From Fictibacillus barbaricus (GTDB lineage: Bacteria; Bacillota; Bacilli; Bacillales; Fictibacillaceae), in NCBI RefSeq assembly GCF_014635025.1, contig NZ_BMCE01000001.1, forward strand, positions 868,001-932,000: a stretch of 64,000 bases of DNA, read 5' to 3'. Numbering within the stretch: position 1 is the stretch's first letter; every line of letters starts with the position of its first letter. The notes below the pieces were generated by a model, which saw nothing but the letters and a program-made list of their open reading frames with translations, made no database searches and was not told the origin of the DNA. The position numbers and the translations under genes were made by a program. Of this stretch, positions 48,053-57,224 are shown in pieces.

Positions 48053-48094
48053 AAAAAAAGATGCTGAAGAAATTATTTCTTCAGCATCTTTTTT
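48053..48094. terminator. Convergent terminator between brnQ and the flavoprotein gene
   Basis: AAAAAGATGCTGAAGAAA pairs with TTTCTTCAGCATCTTTTT with a 3-base loop and A/T runs on both sides. Confidence 0.94.
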
Positions 48095-48099
48095 ATTTA

Positions 48100-49557
48100 T
48101 TAAACCATTGCTGGCATTTTTTCTTTTAACTTAACGGCTACATTTTGAGCGATCCAAACACCGCAAGCACTTGCTTGAGCAAGACCCCGTGTAATACCAG
48201 CTCCATCTCCTCCAACATACAATCCGCTGATTTCGGATTCAAACTTGTCATCTAACTTTGGACGAGCTGAATAGAATTTTGCTTCTACCCCATAAAATAA
48301 GGTATGTTCCGAAGCGATCCCTGGAGTGACTTTATCTAATGCTTCAGTCATCTCGATCAGACTTTTTATTGTGTTATAAGGAAGAACAAGGCCTAGATCA
48401 CCTGGTACAGCTTCTTTTAAAGTAGGGCGCAAAAATCCTTCTTTGATGCGTTTTTCTGTAGAACGACGGCCCTTCAGGATATCTCCGTACTTTTGAACCA
48501 CAAGACCACCCATAGATAGTTGGTTCGCTAATCTAGAAACTTCATGAGCATACTCGGTCGGCTGATCGAACGGTTCAGCAAATTGGTGTGAGACAAGCAG
48601 TGCAAAGTTAGTGTTCTCACTTCCAAGCTTAGGATCTTTATAAGCATGACCATTGGCAAGCATGATACCTGAATGATTCTCAACGACTACATGACCTGAT
48701 GGATTTGAACAAAACGTTCTAACTTTCGTGCCTACAGAAGTGTTGAACACAAATTTGCCTTCGTATAGATGTTTGTTGATTTCTTCCATAACTAGATTAG
48801 ATGTCTCTACACGAACACCAATGTCTACTTGGTTAGCTGTCATTTTAATGCGGCGTTTCTTTAATATTTTTGTCAGCCAAGAAGAACCGTCGCGGCCAGG
48901 AACGATGATTACTTTTTCTGCTGAAAGGGAAGTCCCATCTTTTAATAGGATACCTTTTGCCACATATCCGTCAGCAGTACGTTCTGTGATTAGATCTTCA
49001 ACCTCAGCTTTATATTTCATCTCTATACGTGTTTTTAAGTATTCGTAGATGCTCTTTAATATCTCAAGGTTCTGTTCGGTACCGAGATGACGAACTTGAG
49101 CACGTAATAGCTTCAGACCTGCTGCATAACCACGCTTCTCGATATCTTTAACTTCAGGTGTCAGAGGATCTGTTATAGAATCCGTTGCACCGTGCTCTAA
49201 GTTGATTTCATCTACATATTTGATGAGTTCAACCACTTTGTCTTCAGAAAGGTAATCCGTCATCCATCCACCGAATTCACTTGTAATGTTAAACTTGCCA
49301 TCCGAATAAGCCCCAGCTCCTCCAAAACCGTTTGTTATGGAGCAAGCAGGCAAACAGCCGGCAAACTCTTTTCTTCCTGCTGCAGGAGGGCATTTCTTGA
49401 TCTTTTTTTCTAAAATCGGGCACGAACGGGCATAAATATCGTGTCCTTTATCTATTAATAAAATTTTTGCTTCAGGAAGCTGTCTTGTTAATTCGTAACT
49501 TGTAAAAATACCTGCAGGGCCTGCACCAACAACAATTACATCATAATGGGTATTCAT
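48100..49557 (-). CDS. FAD-dependent oxidoreductase (COG2509 type)
   Basis: The protein has 485 residues from the ATG at 49557 (AAGGGGGATATT upstream). An upstream extension of the frame lacks a ribosome site. The FAD dinucleotide motif is VIVVGAGPAGIFTSYEL. A cysteine-containing segment (RSCPILEKKIKKCPPAAGRK) and GGAGAYSDGKFN follow, with GLYVGGDGAGITRGLAQA near the end. These match uncharacterised FAD-dependent dehydrogenases of the COG2509 group. The substrate is unknown. Confidence 0.88.
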   Translation of the reverse strand: MNTHYDVIVVGAGPAGIFTSYELTRQLPEAKILLIDKGHDIYARSCPILEKKIKKCPPAAGRKEFAGCLPACSITNGFGGAGAYSDGKFNITSEFGGWMTDYLSEDKVVELIKYVDEINLEHGATDSITDPLTPEVKDIEKRGYAAGLKLLRAQVRHLGTEQNLEILKSIYEYLKTRIEMKYKAEVEDLITERTADGYVAKGILLKDGTSLSAEKVIIVPGRDGSSWLTKILKKRRIKMTANQVDIGVRVETSNLVMEEINKHLYEGKFVFNTSVGTKVRTFCSNPSGHVVVENHSGIMLANGHAYKDPKLGSENTNFALLVSHQFAEPFDQPTEYAHEVSRLANQLSMGGLVVQKYGDILKGRRSTEKRIKEGFLRPTLKEAVPGDLGLVLPYNTIKSLIEMTEALDKVTPGIASEHTLFYGVEAKFYSARPKLDDKFESEISGLYVGGDGAGITRGLAQASACGVWIAQNVAVKLKEKMPAMV

Positions 49558-49700
49558 AATATCCCCCTTGAAATACATGGTAGTTTTTATTGAATTGTTT
49601 TTTCCCTTGGTAAATATAACAATTATCAAAACAGATTTCAACTAAAATACGAACATTTTAATAAAAAATATAAATTTTATTCGTGTTTTTATTATAAATG

Positions 49701-49739
49701 AAAAAACCTTAAGGAGTTTTATACATGCCTTAAGGTTTT
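49701..49739 (-). terminator. Terminator of the secreted protein gene
   Basis: AAAACCTTAAGG (49703-49714) pairs with CCTTAAGGTTTT (49728-49739). On the reverse strand six T follow, and the stem contains the stop codon region. Confidence 0.88.
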
Positions 49740-50562
49740 AAAGTCTTATTTTTATGATCTTCCATCCGTCGGTCATTGATTTTCTTTCTAATAAAAACGT
49801 GTAAAGGTCTGATTGTAATCCTGATTCATCATATTTTTTGATTCTTGCTTGTATTTGGGTTCGGACGATCGGCGGATATCGACTGCTTTGCGGTTTAATC
49901 TCATATTGCATACTAGTGATTCCTTTAAAAAGGCTGGTGATCTTTGTATCTTTAAGCAAAGCTGGAGTTAGAATAGGCTTGGCAATTTGAATATCCTGCT
50001 GCTTCATGCCAACTAAAAACATTGAGACGGCTTGCTTGGCACTAGCACCTGAAGCATATTTTGCCAATTGGCCTCCTGCTTTTAAGATCATGAATTGGTG
50101 AGAGGGATCAATATTGCGAGAACGATGTGTCGAACTTCCCAAAAAGTGAATACAAAAGTGTCCTGGAAATCCGTTCTCAAGCGCTCCTGCTCCATGAGGC
50201 ATACCATGCATGCTTCCAGCAATCATTTTCCCTTTAACAGGAATGAGTATCGCACGTCGGTTCCAGCTCCATTTACCGTTATACAAGTGCTTTAAAACCG
50301 CTGTATCATCTCGTGTGAGTGGCTGAACATCGGCATGTTTGTTCCCAGCTCTTCTTTGTACTTGAAAATAAAAACCCGTCTCTAGATCAACTACCTTAAA
50401 CGTAGCACCTTTTGGAAGTAGTTTATTGACTTCATCCCACTCTAAAACCTCGCCTTTTTTTACGATAGGAAAATAAGTCAGCGGTTCTTTTGCATCAGCT
50501 TTACTGGGGTAGATACAACTTAAACAAGCAGCAAGCAGAATTACGACCATCTTATTCCACAT
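49738..50562 (-). CDS. Secreted protein of unknown function with HFCIHF motif
   Basis: The 274-residue protein has a signal peptide (residues 1-24, VVILLAACLSCIYPSKADAK). A central block, AGSMHGMPHGAGALENGFPG, is followed by HFCIHFLGSSTH, with conserved-looking His and Cys as in thiol-type wall enzymes. L,D-transpeptidases have a His-Gly then a Ser-His-Gly-Cys-Ile motif, so a distant link is possible but not shown. The C-terminal 70 residues resemble a small alpha-beta (NTF2-like) domain ending SDLYTFLLERKSMTDGWKII. It is monocistronic. Confidence 0.7.
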   Translation of the reverse strand: MWNKMVVILLAACLSCIYPSKADAKEPLTYFPIVKKGEVLEWDEVNKLLPKGATFKVVDLETGFYFQVQRRAGNKHADVQPLTRDDTAVLKHLYNGKWSWNRRAILIPVKGKMIAGSMHGMPHGAGALENGFPGHFCIHFLGSSTHRSRNIDPSHQFMILKAGGQLAKYASGASAKQAVSMFLVGMKQQDIQIAKPILTPALLKDTKITSLFKGITSMQYEIKPQSSRYPPIVRTQIQARIKKYDESGLQSDLYTFLLERKSMTDGWKIIKIRL

Positions 50563-50698
50563 ATGAAGTCCTCTATTCCTTGTGTTTTCTCTTCCTTAAT
50601 ATGGGTTGTTTTCATTTTTTTATCCTTCAAAATGATGGAAGGGATGAATGATTTTTACGCGGTGAATCGTCTATGTAAGAAAGAGAAGGGGGAAGAGA

Positions 50699-51556
50699 AT
50701 GAGAATCTTTAAAAAATTGATACTGCAGCTATCGCTAACGATTATTTCCATCATCCTTATAAGCGGATTGCCAGACTTAATCATGAATAAAGATGTATCT
50801 CTTTATCGTGACAAAATCACTGCGGTGTTCACTGCAGTAATAAAGTTAAATGAGATGACTTATTTTAACCAGGGTAAGGAGCGTTTGTTTATGGGAGATA
50901 TTTGGGAGCCCTACCTGTATTCCCTGACCATTCTTTTCGGTGCACTGATCATTGCATTCTGCATAGCGCAATTGCTTACTTGGTGTACGTTAATGCTGCC
51001 GTTGTTTATAAGAAGAGTCGTTAAAAATCTACTTACATTTTTAGAATCATTACCAGACCTGCTTGTATTTGCACTAGTCCAGATGGGAATCGTATTTATC
51101 TATAAGAAAACAGGAATACTTATTTCAAATGTAGCTTCATTAGGAGCGGACGACAGAATTTACTTCGTACCTATTGCTTGTCTGATGATACTGCCACTTG
51201 TTTATTTTTATAAAATGATGATTTTATTAGCGGAAGAAGAACTTCAAAAACAGTACGTTGAAACAAGTCTGGCAAAAGGCTTGCGTAGAATATATGTACT
51301 AATCGTTCATGTGACGAGAAATACAAGTGAAGGCATTTTTCACTTTTCTAAGTCTGTTCTCTGGTTTATGATATCGAACCTTCTATTGGTCGAAATCATC
51401 TTCAATATTCACGGTCTAACACACTACATGTATCACGACTTTAGGCCGGAAATGTTGGCTGCTTGCTTGATCTTGCTGGTTATACCATTTTTTCTTGTTT
51501 ATGCCCTTTTCGAATGGATCATTACTCACTTTACGAGAAGAGGTGAAGCGATATGA
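50699..51556 (+). CDS. ABC transporter permease, OppB/DppB-like
   Basis: The 285-residue membrane protein has six likely helices. The coupling-loop region reads QYVETSLAKGLRRIYVLIVH, a form of the EAA motif. It resembles the first permease subunit of peptide/nickel ABC importers. It overlaps the second permease by four bases (ATGA). No ATPase or substrate-binding protein lies next to the pair, so the substrate is unknown and the ATPase must come from elsewhere. Confidence 0.8.
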   Translation: MRIFKKLILQLSLTIISIILISGLPDLIMNKDVSLYRDKITAVFTAVIKLNEMTYFNQGKERLFMGDIWEPYLYSLTILFGALIIAFCIAQLLTWCTLMLPLFIRRVVKNLLTFLESLPDLLVFALVQMGIVFIYKKTGILISNVASLGADDRIYFVPIACLMILPLVYFYKMMILLAEEELQKQYVETSLAKGLRRIYVLIVHVTRNTSEGIFHFSKSVLWFMISNLLLVEIIFNIHGLTHYMYHDFRPEMLAACLILLVIPFFLVYALFEWIITHFTRRGEAI

Positions 51557-52575
51557 TCAGAAGTTTTAAATTTTGGATCGGCTGCTCCATACTATTCGGA
51601 TTAATCGCCTCTAGCTTTATATTCGCTATATTTTTTGACAGTGAAGTGCGCCAAGTACAATTGCTATATGATGAGAACAAGAATTTAATAGGCGCCGCTC
51701 CTTTTGATCCATCACTCATGTTTCCCCTTGGAACAGACCGGCTTGGGTATGATATTAGTCATAAGATATTGCAAGGAGCGAAATTTACATTATTAGCCGC
51801 TATTACCACTGGTGTTTTTCGGGTTCTTTTGAGCTTTATAGTAGCCATACCTCTTGCCTTTTATATGCCTGATAAGGTTAGAAAAAGCTTTGATCAGCTG
51901 CTTAGCTCTTTTTATTTTATTCCACTGACCATTGTTGCAGTTTTTATTTTATCACCTATATTAAATGAACAAATAGATGCTCAAGGAAACCCGTATTTTA
52001 TTTATAGCTTTATTGAACGAATCGGACTTGAAGTAGTTATTTTAACCCTTCTCGTCGTACCGCTATTGGGTTCGATGATCGGGAATATGATGGCTTCTGT
52101 TTTAAAGGAAGACTTTATTGACGGAGCACACCTTTTAGGTGCTAGCAGATGGCGTATCTTTAGAAAACATGTAATGCCTCATCTCTTGCCGAAACTTATT
52201 ATCGTATGGTGTCAGCAATGTGTGCAAGTGTTAATAATCTTTGTACACCTTGGCTATTTAAAACTTTTCTTTGGGGGGACGGATATTGATTTTAGCCCTT
52301 TCATGGCGGATCCTCCAAAGTCGTTGTCAAATGAATGGTCTGGTTTAGTTGGCGATTATTACACCCTTATTCAAGCCAATCCGTCCATTGCTCTTGGCCC
52401 GATCATCATGTTCGGTATCGCCATATACTCCTTTCAGCTGATGGGTGAAGGCTTTCAGCAACATATTCAGACGAGACACGTGAAGAGGGGAAAAAAAGCA
52501 AAACCACGATCTAAAAACAATACAGTAACAGTAGGAAAGACACCTTTTGAATTTTTACAAAATAGGGGGGCATAA
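51553..52575 (+). CDS. ABC transporter permease, OppC/DppC-like
   Basis: The 340-residue protein has an N-terminal helix, a soluble segment with the OppC-family motif FPLGTDRLGYDI, and five more helices. The EAA coupling motif is DGAHLLGASRWRIFRKHVMPHL read in two parts (DGAHLLGASRW, RIFRKHVMP). The C-terminal 40 residues are basic and probably cytoplasmic. It is translationally coupled to the first permease. tgl follows after 63 bases. Confidence 0.85.
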   Translation: MIRSFKFWIGCSILFGLIASSFIFAIFFDSEVRQVQLLYDENKNLIGAAPFDPSLMFPLGTDRLGYDISHKILQGAKFTLLAAITTGVFRVLLSFIVAIPLAFYMPDKVRKSFDQLLSSFYFIPLTIVAVFILSPILNEQIDAQGNPYFIYSFIERIGLEVVILTLLVVPLLGSMIGNMMASVLKEDFIDGAHLLGASRWRIFRKHVMPHLLPKLIIVWCQQCVQVLIIFVHLGYLKLFFGGTDIDFSPFMADPPKSLSNEWSGLVGDYYTLIQANPSIALGPIIMFGIAIYSFQLMGEGFQQHIQTRHVKRGKKAKPRSKNNTVTVGKTPFEFLQNRGA

Positions 52576-52580
52576 AAAAC

Positions 52581-52608
52581 ACCACTTATCTCTTCCTGCC
52601 ATAGTATG
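52581..52608 (+). promoter_or_regulatory. Possible sigma-K promoter of tgl
   Basis: An AC at 52581-52582 and CATAGTATG at 52600-52608 are 17 bases apart, one base off the sigma-K pattern AC-N16/17-CATANNNTA. tgl is sigma-K dependent in Bacillus subtilis, which favours this weak match. Confidence 0.38.
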
Positions 52609-52638
52609 TAATATCCTGTGCAGACAGGGGGGAGAGAA

Positions 52639-53415
52639 ATGATTTTTGTTCATGGGTATCCGGTAGATACGGCTAAAATCTCTGGATTTAATCAGCTTAC
52701 ATCCAGACAGAAACAAATAGGTAAAAAGCTTGAAAACTCTAGGGAATCGTTTTATTACACAAGTCCGCACCAGTTTTTATTTGAAGCGATCATGCGTTCA
52801 AATATTGTTGCGGCTGCAGAAGCTATGCGGGATAGCGGTGCAGGTTTTGCCACGTTTGTAACAGCACGCTGTAATCCGCAATATTGGAGAAGAACAGCTT
52901 ACGGCGGTTTTTTGCTTAGACCAGACGTACGTCCCTCTGATGCGATTACAGATATCTTCATCAATGGAAAGAGATACGGATTTGAATGTACAACCGCCAT
53001 AATGATTATGTTTTATAAAGCAGTTCTTGAGACAATTGGAACGAGGATGTTTGATCAATTGTTTAACGGGTTGCTTCTCTACAGTACAGAGCATGATGAA
53101 GATCTTCAAATCATTGCAGTGCCATCCGGGGATTCATTGCCGGGGGATGTGAGATATATAAAAAATCCGCAGCACCATCCAAATACGCCTCAATGGCAGG
53201 GGGAGAACGTGATCGACCTTGGAAACGGGCAAGTATTTGGTCATGGAATAGGAACGGGGACATTTGGAGAGATCATCGATGTACTTAATAAAAAGAGAAT
53301 GCCTGGTGCAACGGTATCGGCGTTTTTAACCGCTGAGATCATCAGGCCAAACTATCGATTAATGGCGGAGTATACACGTCACCCGGTTCGCCGGCTGCTT
53401 GGGACAGTCATATAA
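52639..53415 (+). CDS. tgl: Protein-glutamine gamma-glutamyltransferase (spore transglutaminase)
   Basis: The protein has 258 residues from the ATG at 52639 behind GGGGGGAGAG. It follows the Bacillus Tgl family: NIVAAAEAMRDSGAGFATF, the catalytic Cys117 in GFECTTAIMIM, QWQGENVIDLG with the Glu, and FGHGIGTG with the His. Tgl crosslinks coat proteins such as GerQ through Lys-Gln bonds late in sporulation, in the mother cell. It is a good marker that the host makes spores. Confidence 0.93.
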   Translation: MIFVHGYPVDTAKISGFNQLTSRQKQIGKKLENSRESFYYTSPHQFLFEAIMRSNIVAAAEAMRDSGAGFATFVTARCNPQYWRRTAYGGFLLRPDVRPSDAITDIFINGKRYGFECTTAIMIMFYKAVLETIGTRMFDQLFNGLLLYSTEHDEDLQIIAVPSGDSLPGDVRYIKNPQHHPNTPQWQGENVIDLGNGQVFGHGIGTGTFGEIIDVLNKKRMPGATVSAFLTAEIIRPNYRLMAEYTRHPVRRLLGTVI

Positions 53416-53449
53416 AAAGACGCAGAGAGTAAGTTCTCTGCGTCTTTTT
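53414..53449. terminator. Convergent terminator between tgl and the M23 gene
   Basis: AAAAAGACGCAGAGA (53414-53428) pairs with TCTCTGCGTCTTTTT (53435-53449). Confidence 0.95.
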
Positions 53450-53451
53450 GT

Positions 53452-54771
53452 TTATTGAAGATAAGGTCTAGGGTCAACAGCATTTGATTTCGATACGTTC
53501 CACGGACCTTTGTGCAATTCGAAGTGAAGATGCTGTCCTCTTGATGCACCCGTATTTCCTTGATAGCCAAGGAATGTACCTTGTGAGACTGATTGCCCTT
53601 GGCTTACTGCAGGGGCAGTTCTCATGTGTGCATAGATTGTTGTATACAATTGACCATTAATATAGTGATTCAAATAAACAACGTTCCCATAACTGCTGGA
53701 ATAATAAGCTCTGGCGACCGTCCCTGAAGCTGCTGCAACAATCGGAACTGTGCTGCCGCCCTTTGCAATATCCATACCATAATGCATACCAGAGCTTCTG
53801 TAACCGAAGTTCGAAGTGATTATCCCTTGTGTAGGGAAAATGAAATCACGGTATACAGGGGTTGGAGCTGGTGCAGGTGCAGGCGGTGGTGTAGATGGTT
53901 TTGAAGAACCGCTTGAAGAACCTGAGCTGGAAGAACTTTTAGCTCTTGCTTCAGCTTCAGCTTTCGCTTTTGCAGCTGCTGCTTCTGCCGCTGCTCTTGC
54001 AGCCGCTTCTCTCTTTTTACGTTCTTCTTCCTCTTTTTTAGCACGTGCTATTTCAGCTTTAATTGCTACTTCTTGTGCAGAGAGCAATTCGTTTTTCTCA
54101 TCCAACTGCATGATATGGTCATGAATTTCTTCTTCTTCAGCCTCTAACTGTGATAGAAGAGCATTCTTTTGTTTTTTCTGGTCAGATAATTTTTGGTTTA
54201 ATCCTTCAAGCTCTTTTAGGTCTTGATTAAGAGATGCAAGTTCACTTTCAACTTCTCCCTTTTTCTTTTCTACAGCTAGTTTATCGCGTTTGTGCTCTTC
54301 TAAGATCGCCTTATCTTGCTCAGCAATGACGTTCAGAGCAAATACGCGGTCTAGAAAATCGCCAAAATCTTTAGCCCCTAATAATACATCTAAGTAATTG
54401 ATAGCCCCGCCGCTTTCATACATCGAACGTACACGGTCTTTTAACAGTTCATCACGTTCTTGTATTCTCTTTTCCAGCACTTCAATTTCTTTTTTTAGCT
54501 TTTCGATCGAAGCTTTTGTTCCTTGAATAGACTCCTTTTTGTTTCCGATCTCTTTAAGAGTTATATCTATAGAAGACTCTAATTCTTCGATTTGTTTAAC
54601 CATATGTTCTTGCTGATTTTGATTCTTTTTTAATTCACTCTGCTTTTTACCTTGTTCAGAGCGGTTTTGTTCTTTTTTTTCTTTTATAGAAGACAGTGTT
54701 TCTGCCGAGACGGTATATGTACTAAATGCTAGACTGAGAGACAGTGTAGCCATCACAAGCTTGCGTTTCAA
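53452..54771 (-). CDS. Secreted M23 peptidoglycan hydrolase with coiled coil (PcsB/EnvC type)
   Basis: The protein has 439 residues from a TTG at 54771, 9 bases after AAGGAGGA. A signal peptide (residues 1-23, ending TVSA) leads to a long coiled coil (about 24-270, with many KK/EE heptads), an Ala/Lys/Glu then Ser/Pro-rich linker (SSSSGSSSGSSKPSTPPPAP), and a C-terminal LytM domain with the zinc ligands in GMHYGMDIAKGG and QHLHFELHKG. The coiled-coil plus LytM build is that of regulated DL-endopeptidases activated by FtsEX-like ABC complexes. It sits outside the membrane. Confidence 0.92.
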   Translation of the reverse strand: MKRKLVMATLSLSLAFSTYTVSAETLSSIKEKKEQNRSEQGKKQSELKKNQNQQEHMVKQIEELESSIDITLKEIGNKKESIQGTKASIEKLKKEIEVLEKRIQERDELLKDRVRSMYESGGAINYLDVLLGAKDFGDFLDRVFALNVIAEQDKAILEEHKRDKLAVEKKKGEVESELASLNQDLKELEGLNQKLSDQKKQKNALLSQLEAEEEEIHDHIMQLDEKNELLSAQEVAIKAEIARAKKEEEERKKREAAARAAAEAAAAKAKAEAEARAKSSSSSGSSSGSSKPSTPPPAPAPAPTPVYRDFIFPTQGIITSNFGYRSSGMHYGMDIAKGGSTVPIVAAASGTVARAYYSSSYGNVVYLNHYINGQLYTTIYAHMRTAPAVSQGQSVSQGTFLGYQGNTGASRGQHLHFELHKGPWNVSKSNAVDPRPYLQ

Positions 54772-54992
54772 AATGGGTACTCCTCCTTGTATGTGCAAAT
54801 GTTGCCAATTTCTTTTCTGAAGTGATTATACCATTGATTACCTATCAATTATTGCGAAATAATATTACATTTGTGTTTCAAAATATTACACTATGAAACA
54901 TAATTCGACGCAGTTTTGTAACAATTTGTCTGGAAAAGGAAATGACATGGTATATTTAGATGGATAGAATTCCAAAAAAAGTAGGTAATTAT

Positions 54993-55871
54993 ATGGAGCT
55001 TACATTACAAAAAAGTCAGAAGCTGCAGAAGTTTCATAGAGAAGCACTCTATCCGTTATTTGAACAAGTTTTTGGCATACCACCTGAAATGTTAGAGGAT
55101 TATTATTCAAAAGGATTCTGGAACCCTCTGTATTGTCCTTATTCATTATTTAAAAGAAATCGAGCAGTCGCAAATGTGTCAGTCATTCCGATGAAATGGA
55201 TCATTAAAGGTGAAGTTGTTGACGCGGCCGGCATACAATCTGTTATGACCTTGCCTTCTGAGAGAAAAAAAGGATATATGACAAGACTCATGAATTTAGT
55301 TCTTAAAGACTTAAGAAAATATCCATATGTATTTCTTCAAACGGAGAATCCAGGACTTTATGAAAGATATGGATTTAAGCAGATAGAAGAACAAATTTTG
55401 ATAATAGAAATGCTCCAAGATGATTTAGTACATAAACACATGCTTAAAAAAATAGATTTTAATTATATGGAAGATATCAAGTTGATCCAAAAGTGTTTTT
55501 CAAGACAAGTGGAAAACTCCCAAGTTTTTGTGCCGCTTCATTACAAGCACTCTATGCTACTAAACTTGTATAATCCGTCCTTAGCAGAAAAATTATATTA
55601 CTCAGAGCTCTTAGATCTTTTGTTAGTCTTTGAGGTAAGTGAAGGCGTGCTGAGAATCTATGATGTGATCGGACCAACAAAGGTCGATCTGGATGACATA
55701 TGCAGGATCATTGGAGGAAGATACAGCTCTATAGAATTACACTTTTCAGCTGATCAGATCATTGAAACAAACAATATAAAAACCAAGAAAAAACAAGGGA
55801 CCCTTATGGTTAAAGGCCATTTAGACTTAGGGAATCGCCCAATAGGATTTCCCATTACCGCTTCATTTTAA
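54993..55871 (+). CDS. GNAT family N-acetyltransferase (Eis-like)
   Basis: The protein is about 292 residues from the ATG at 54993. The earlier in-frame ATG at 54960 lies only 4 bases after a likely -10 (TATATT, 54951-54956), so it would sit at the very 5' end of the message. The N-terminal half holds the acetyl-CoA loop (TLPSERKKGYMTRLMNLVLK), followed by QTENPGLYERYGF, typical of GNATs. The C-terminal half has a sterol-carrier-like or second GNAT-like fold, as in Eis proteins. The substrate is unknown. It precedes the ECF sigma gene. Confidence 0.82.
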   Translation: MELTLQKSQKLQKFHREALYPLFEQVFGIPPEMLEDYYSKGFWNPLYCPYSLFKRNRAVANVSVIPMKWIIKGEVVDAAGIQSVMTLPSERKKGYMTRLMNLVLKDLRKYPYVFLQTENPGLYERYGFKQIEEQILIIEMLQDDLVHKHMLKKIDFNYMEDIKLIQKCFSRQVENSQVFVPLHYKHSMLLNLYNPSLAEKLYYSELLDLLLVFEVSEGVLRIYDVIGPTKVDLDDICRIIGGRYSSIELHFSADQIIETNNIKTKKKQGTLMVKGHLDLGNRPIGFPITASF

Positions 55872-55938
55872 AAAAGTTGAATAAAAAATAGATTGGGAAT
55901 CGTCTAACGTTTAGTGAAAGTGAAAGGGGGGATTGTCC

Positions 55939-56493
55939 TTGAAAACGGTATCTGAATATGGTTCAAACGAGTTTAATTCACAATATCTCAGTCAGGAAGA
56001 ATGGCTGATACACATTATGGATTTGTACCAAGATAAGGTGATCAGACTAGCTTATACATATGTGAAAGATAGAAAGCTAGCTGAAGATTTGGCACAAGAG
56101 GTCTTTGTAAAATGCTATGTACATAAAGACAATTTTCGAAATGAATCGTCTGTAAAAACATGGGTTTACGCCATAACTGTCAACTTATGCAAGGATTATT
56201 TAAGAAGTGGCTGGAAGAAATACATCCATGTGATCGACCGTTTTGGGAAGTCCAGACAATCCTCAGTACTAACACCTGAACTTTCTATCGTACAAAAAAG
56301 CGAACATGAAGCATTAGCTGAACAAGTCTTAAAACTACCGCTCAAATATCGGGAAGTTATCCTTCTCTACTATTATAAAGAACTTACAGTTAGTGAGATC
56401 AGCCAGATTTTAAATAAGAAAGAACCTACAATCAGGACGATCCTTCAGCGAGGTCGAGACATGCTGCGGCGTAAATTGGAGAAGGGAAGGTGA
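55939..56493 (+). CDS. ECF-type RNA polymerase sigma factor
   Basis: The protein is about 184 residues from a TTG at 55939, 7 bases after AAAGGGGGGA. A TTG at 55933 is too close to it. Region 2 (LYQDKVIRLAYTYVKDRKLA, then EVFVKCYVHKDNFRNESSVK with the WVYAITVNLCKDYLRS helix) and region 4 (LPLKYREVILLYYYKELTVS with the EISQILNKKEPTIRTILQRG helix-turn-helix) are clear. It directs RNAP to stress or envelope genes. The membrane protein after it is the likely anti-sigma factor. A CGTCTA box at 55901 could belong to its own autoregulated promoter. Confidence 0.93.
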   Translation: MKTVSEYGSNEFNSQYLSQEEWLIHIMDLYQDKVIRLAYTYVKDRKLAEDLAQEVFVKCYVHKDNFRNESSVKTWVYAITVNLCKDYLRSGWKKYIHVIDRFGKSRQSSVLTPELSIVQKSEHEALAEQVLKLPLKYREVILLYYYKELTVSEISQILNKKEPTIRTILQRGRDMLRRKLEKGR

Positions 56494-56497
56494 GATC

Positions 56498-57178
56498 ATG
56501 GAAGATCCTTTGAAACAGCTGCCTGAAATATTGAACAACGGCCGTCTGAAAAGTATAGCTTTTAAAGAAGAACACCGGCAAAAGGTTTTTCAGAAAACAC
56601 GTGATCTAAATAAACCTCCTGCACCAAAAAGCTTATGGTATCACTGGTTCCATCAAAGTTTAAGTCTAGCGTTAGGTGTAGCATTCATCTTTATCTTTAT
56701 TCAGTTTGCAGAAAGCATGCCGCTTAAAATGGATAAGAATAAAGAAGCTGAAAACACATCTGAAATTCCTTATGTCAATCAAGCCATCTTAACAAAGGCC
56801 AGACATGATATGCGAAACCATCATGATGTTACGGGTATTGATGCCTATCAAAAAGGTGATACACTTACCGTATATATTATGTTTCCTGAAGATCTAACTC
56901 AAGATGAACACATTTTTCTAACGGAGTCTTATTTAAAAGAAGTATCTCATCTCACATTAAACGAGCCTTATGCAGCACAGGAAAACTTGGGAGAGCTTTG
57001 GAATTATGTTAATGTTAAAGTCTATACAACAGGTACAACAGACAATGACATGCAAGCTGATCTCCTCCAACTGGATCAAAATTTCGAATGGCTCGGTTCT
57101 ATTAATAAACATGACGGTGTACTGAAATGGGAAAGAATAACAGATAATGATAAAGTCCAGAAGACAGGAAATTTATAA
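56498..57178 (+). CDS. Probable membrane anti-sigma factor
   Basis: The 226-residue protein has a cytoplasmic N-terminus of about 50 residues, one membrane helix (SLSLALGVAFIFIFIQFA, about 55-73) and an extracellular domain of about 150 residues (YVNQAILTKARHDMRNHHDV and on). It starts four bases after the sigma gene. This is the usual arrangement for an ECF sigma and its membrane anti-sigma. No zinc-binding HxxxCxxC motif is present. The signal sensed is unknown. Confidence 0.82.
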   Translation: MEDPLKQLPEILNNGRLKSIAFKEEHRQKVFQKTRDLNKPPAPKSLWYHWFHQSLSLALGVAFIFIFIQFAESMPLKMDKNKEAENTSEIPYVNQAILTKARHDMRNHHDVTGIDAYQKGDTLTVYIMFPEDLTQDEHIFLTESYLKEVSHLTLNEPYAAQENLGELWNYVNVKVYTTGTTDNDMQADLLQLDQNFEWLGSINKHDGVLKWERITDNDKVQKTGNL

Positions 57179-57224
57179 AATGAGATAGAATTAGACAGGA
57201 AACAAGCAAAAGCGGTGAAAAAGC

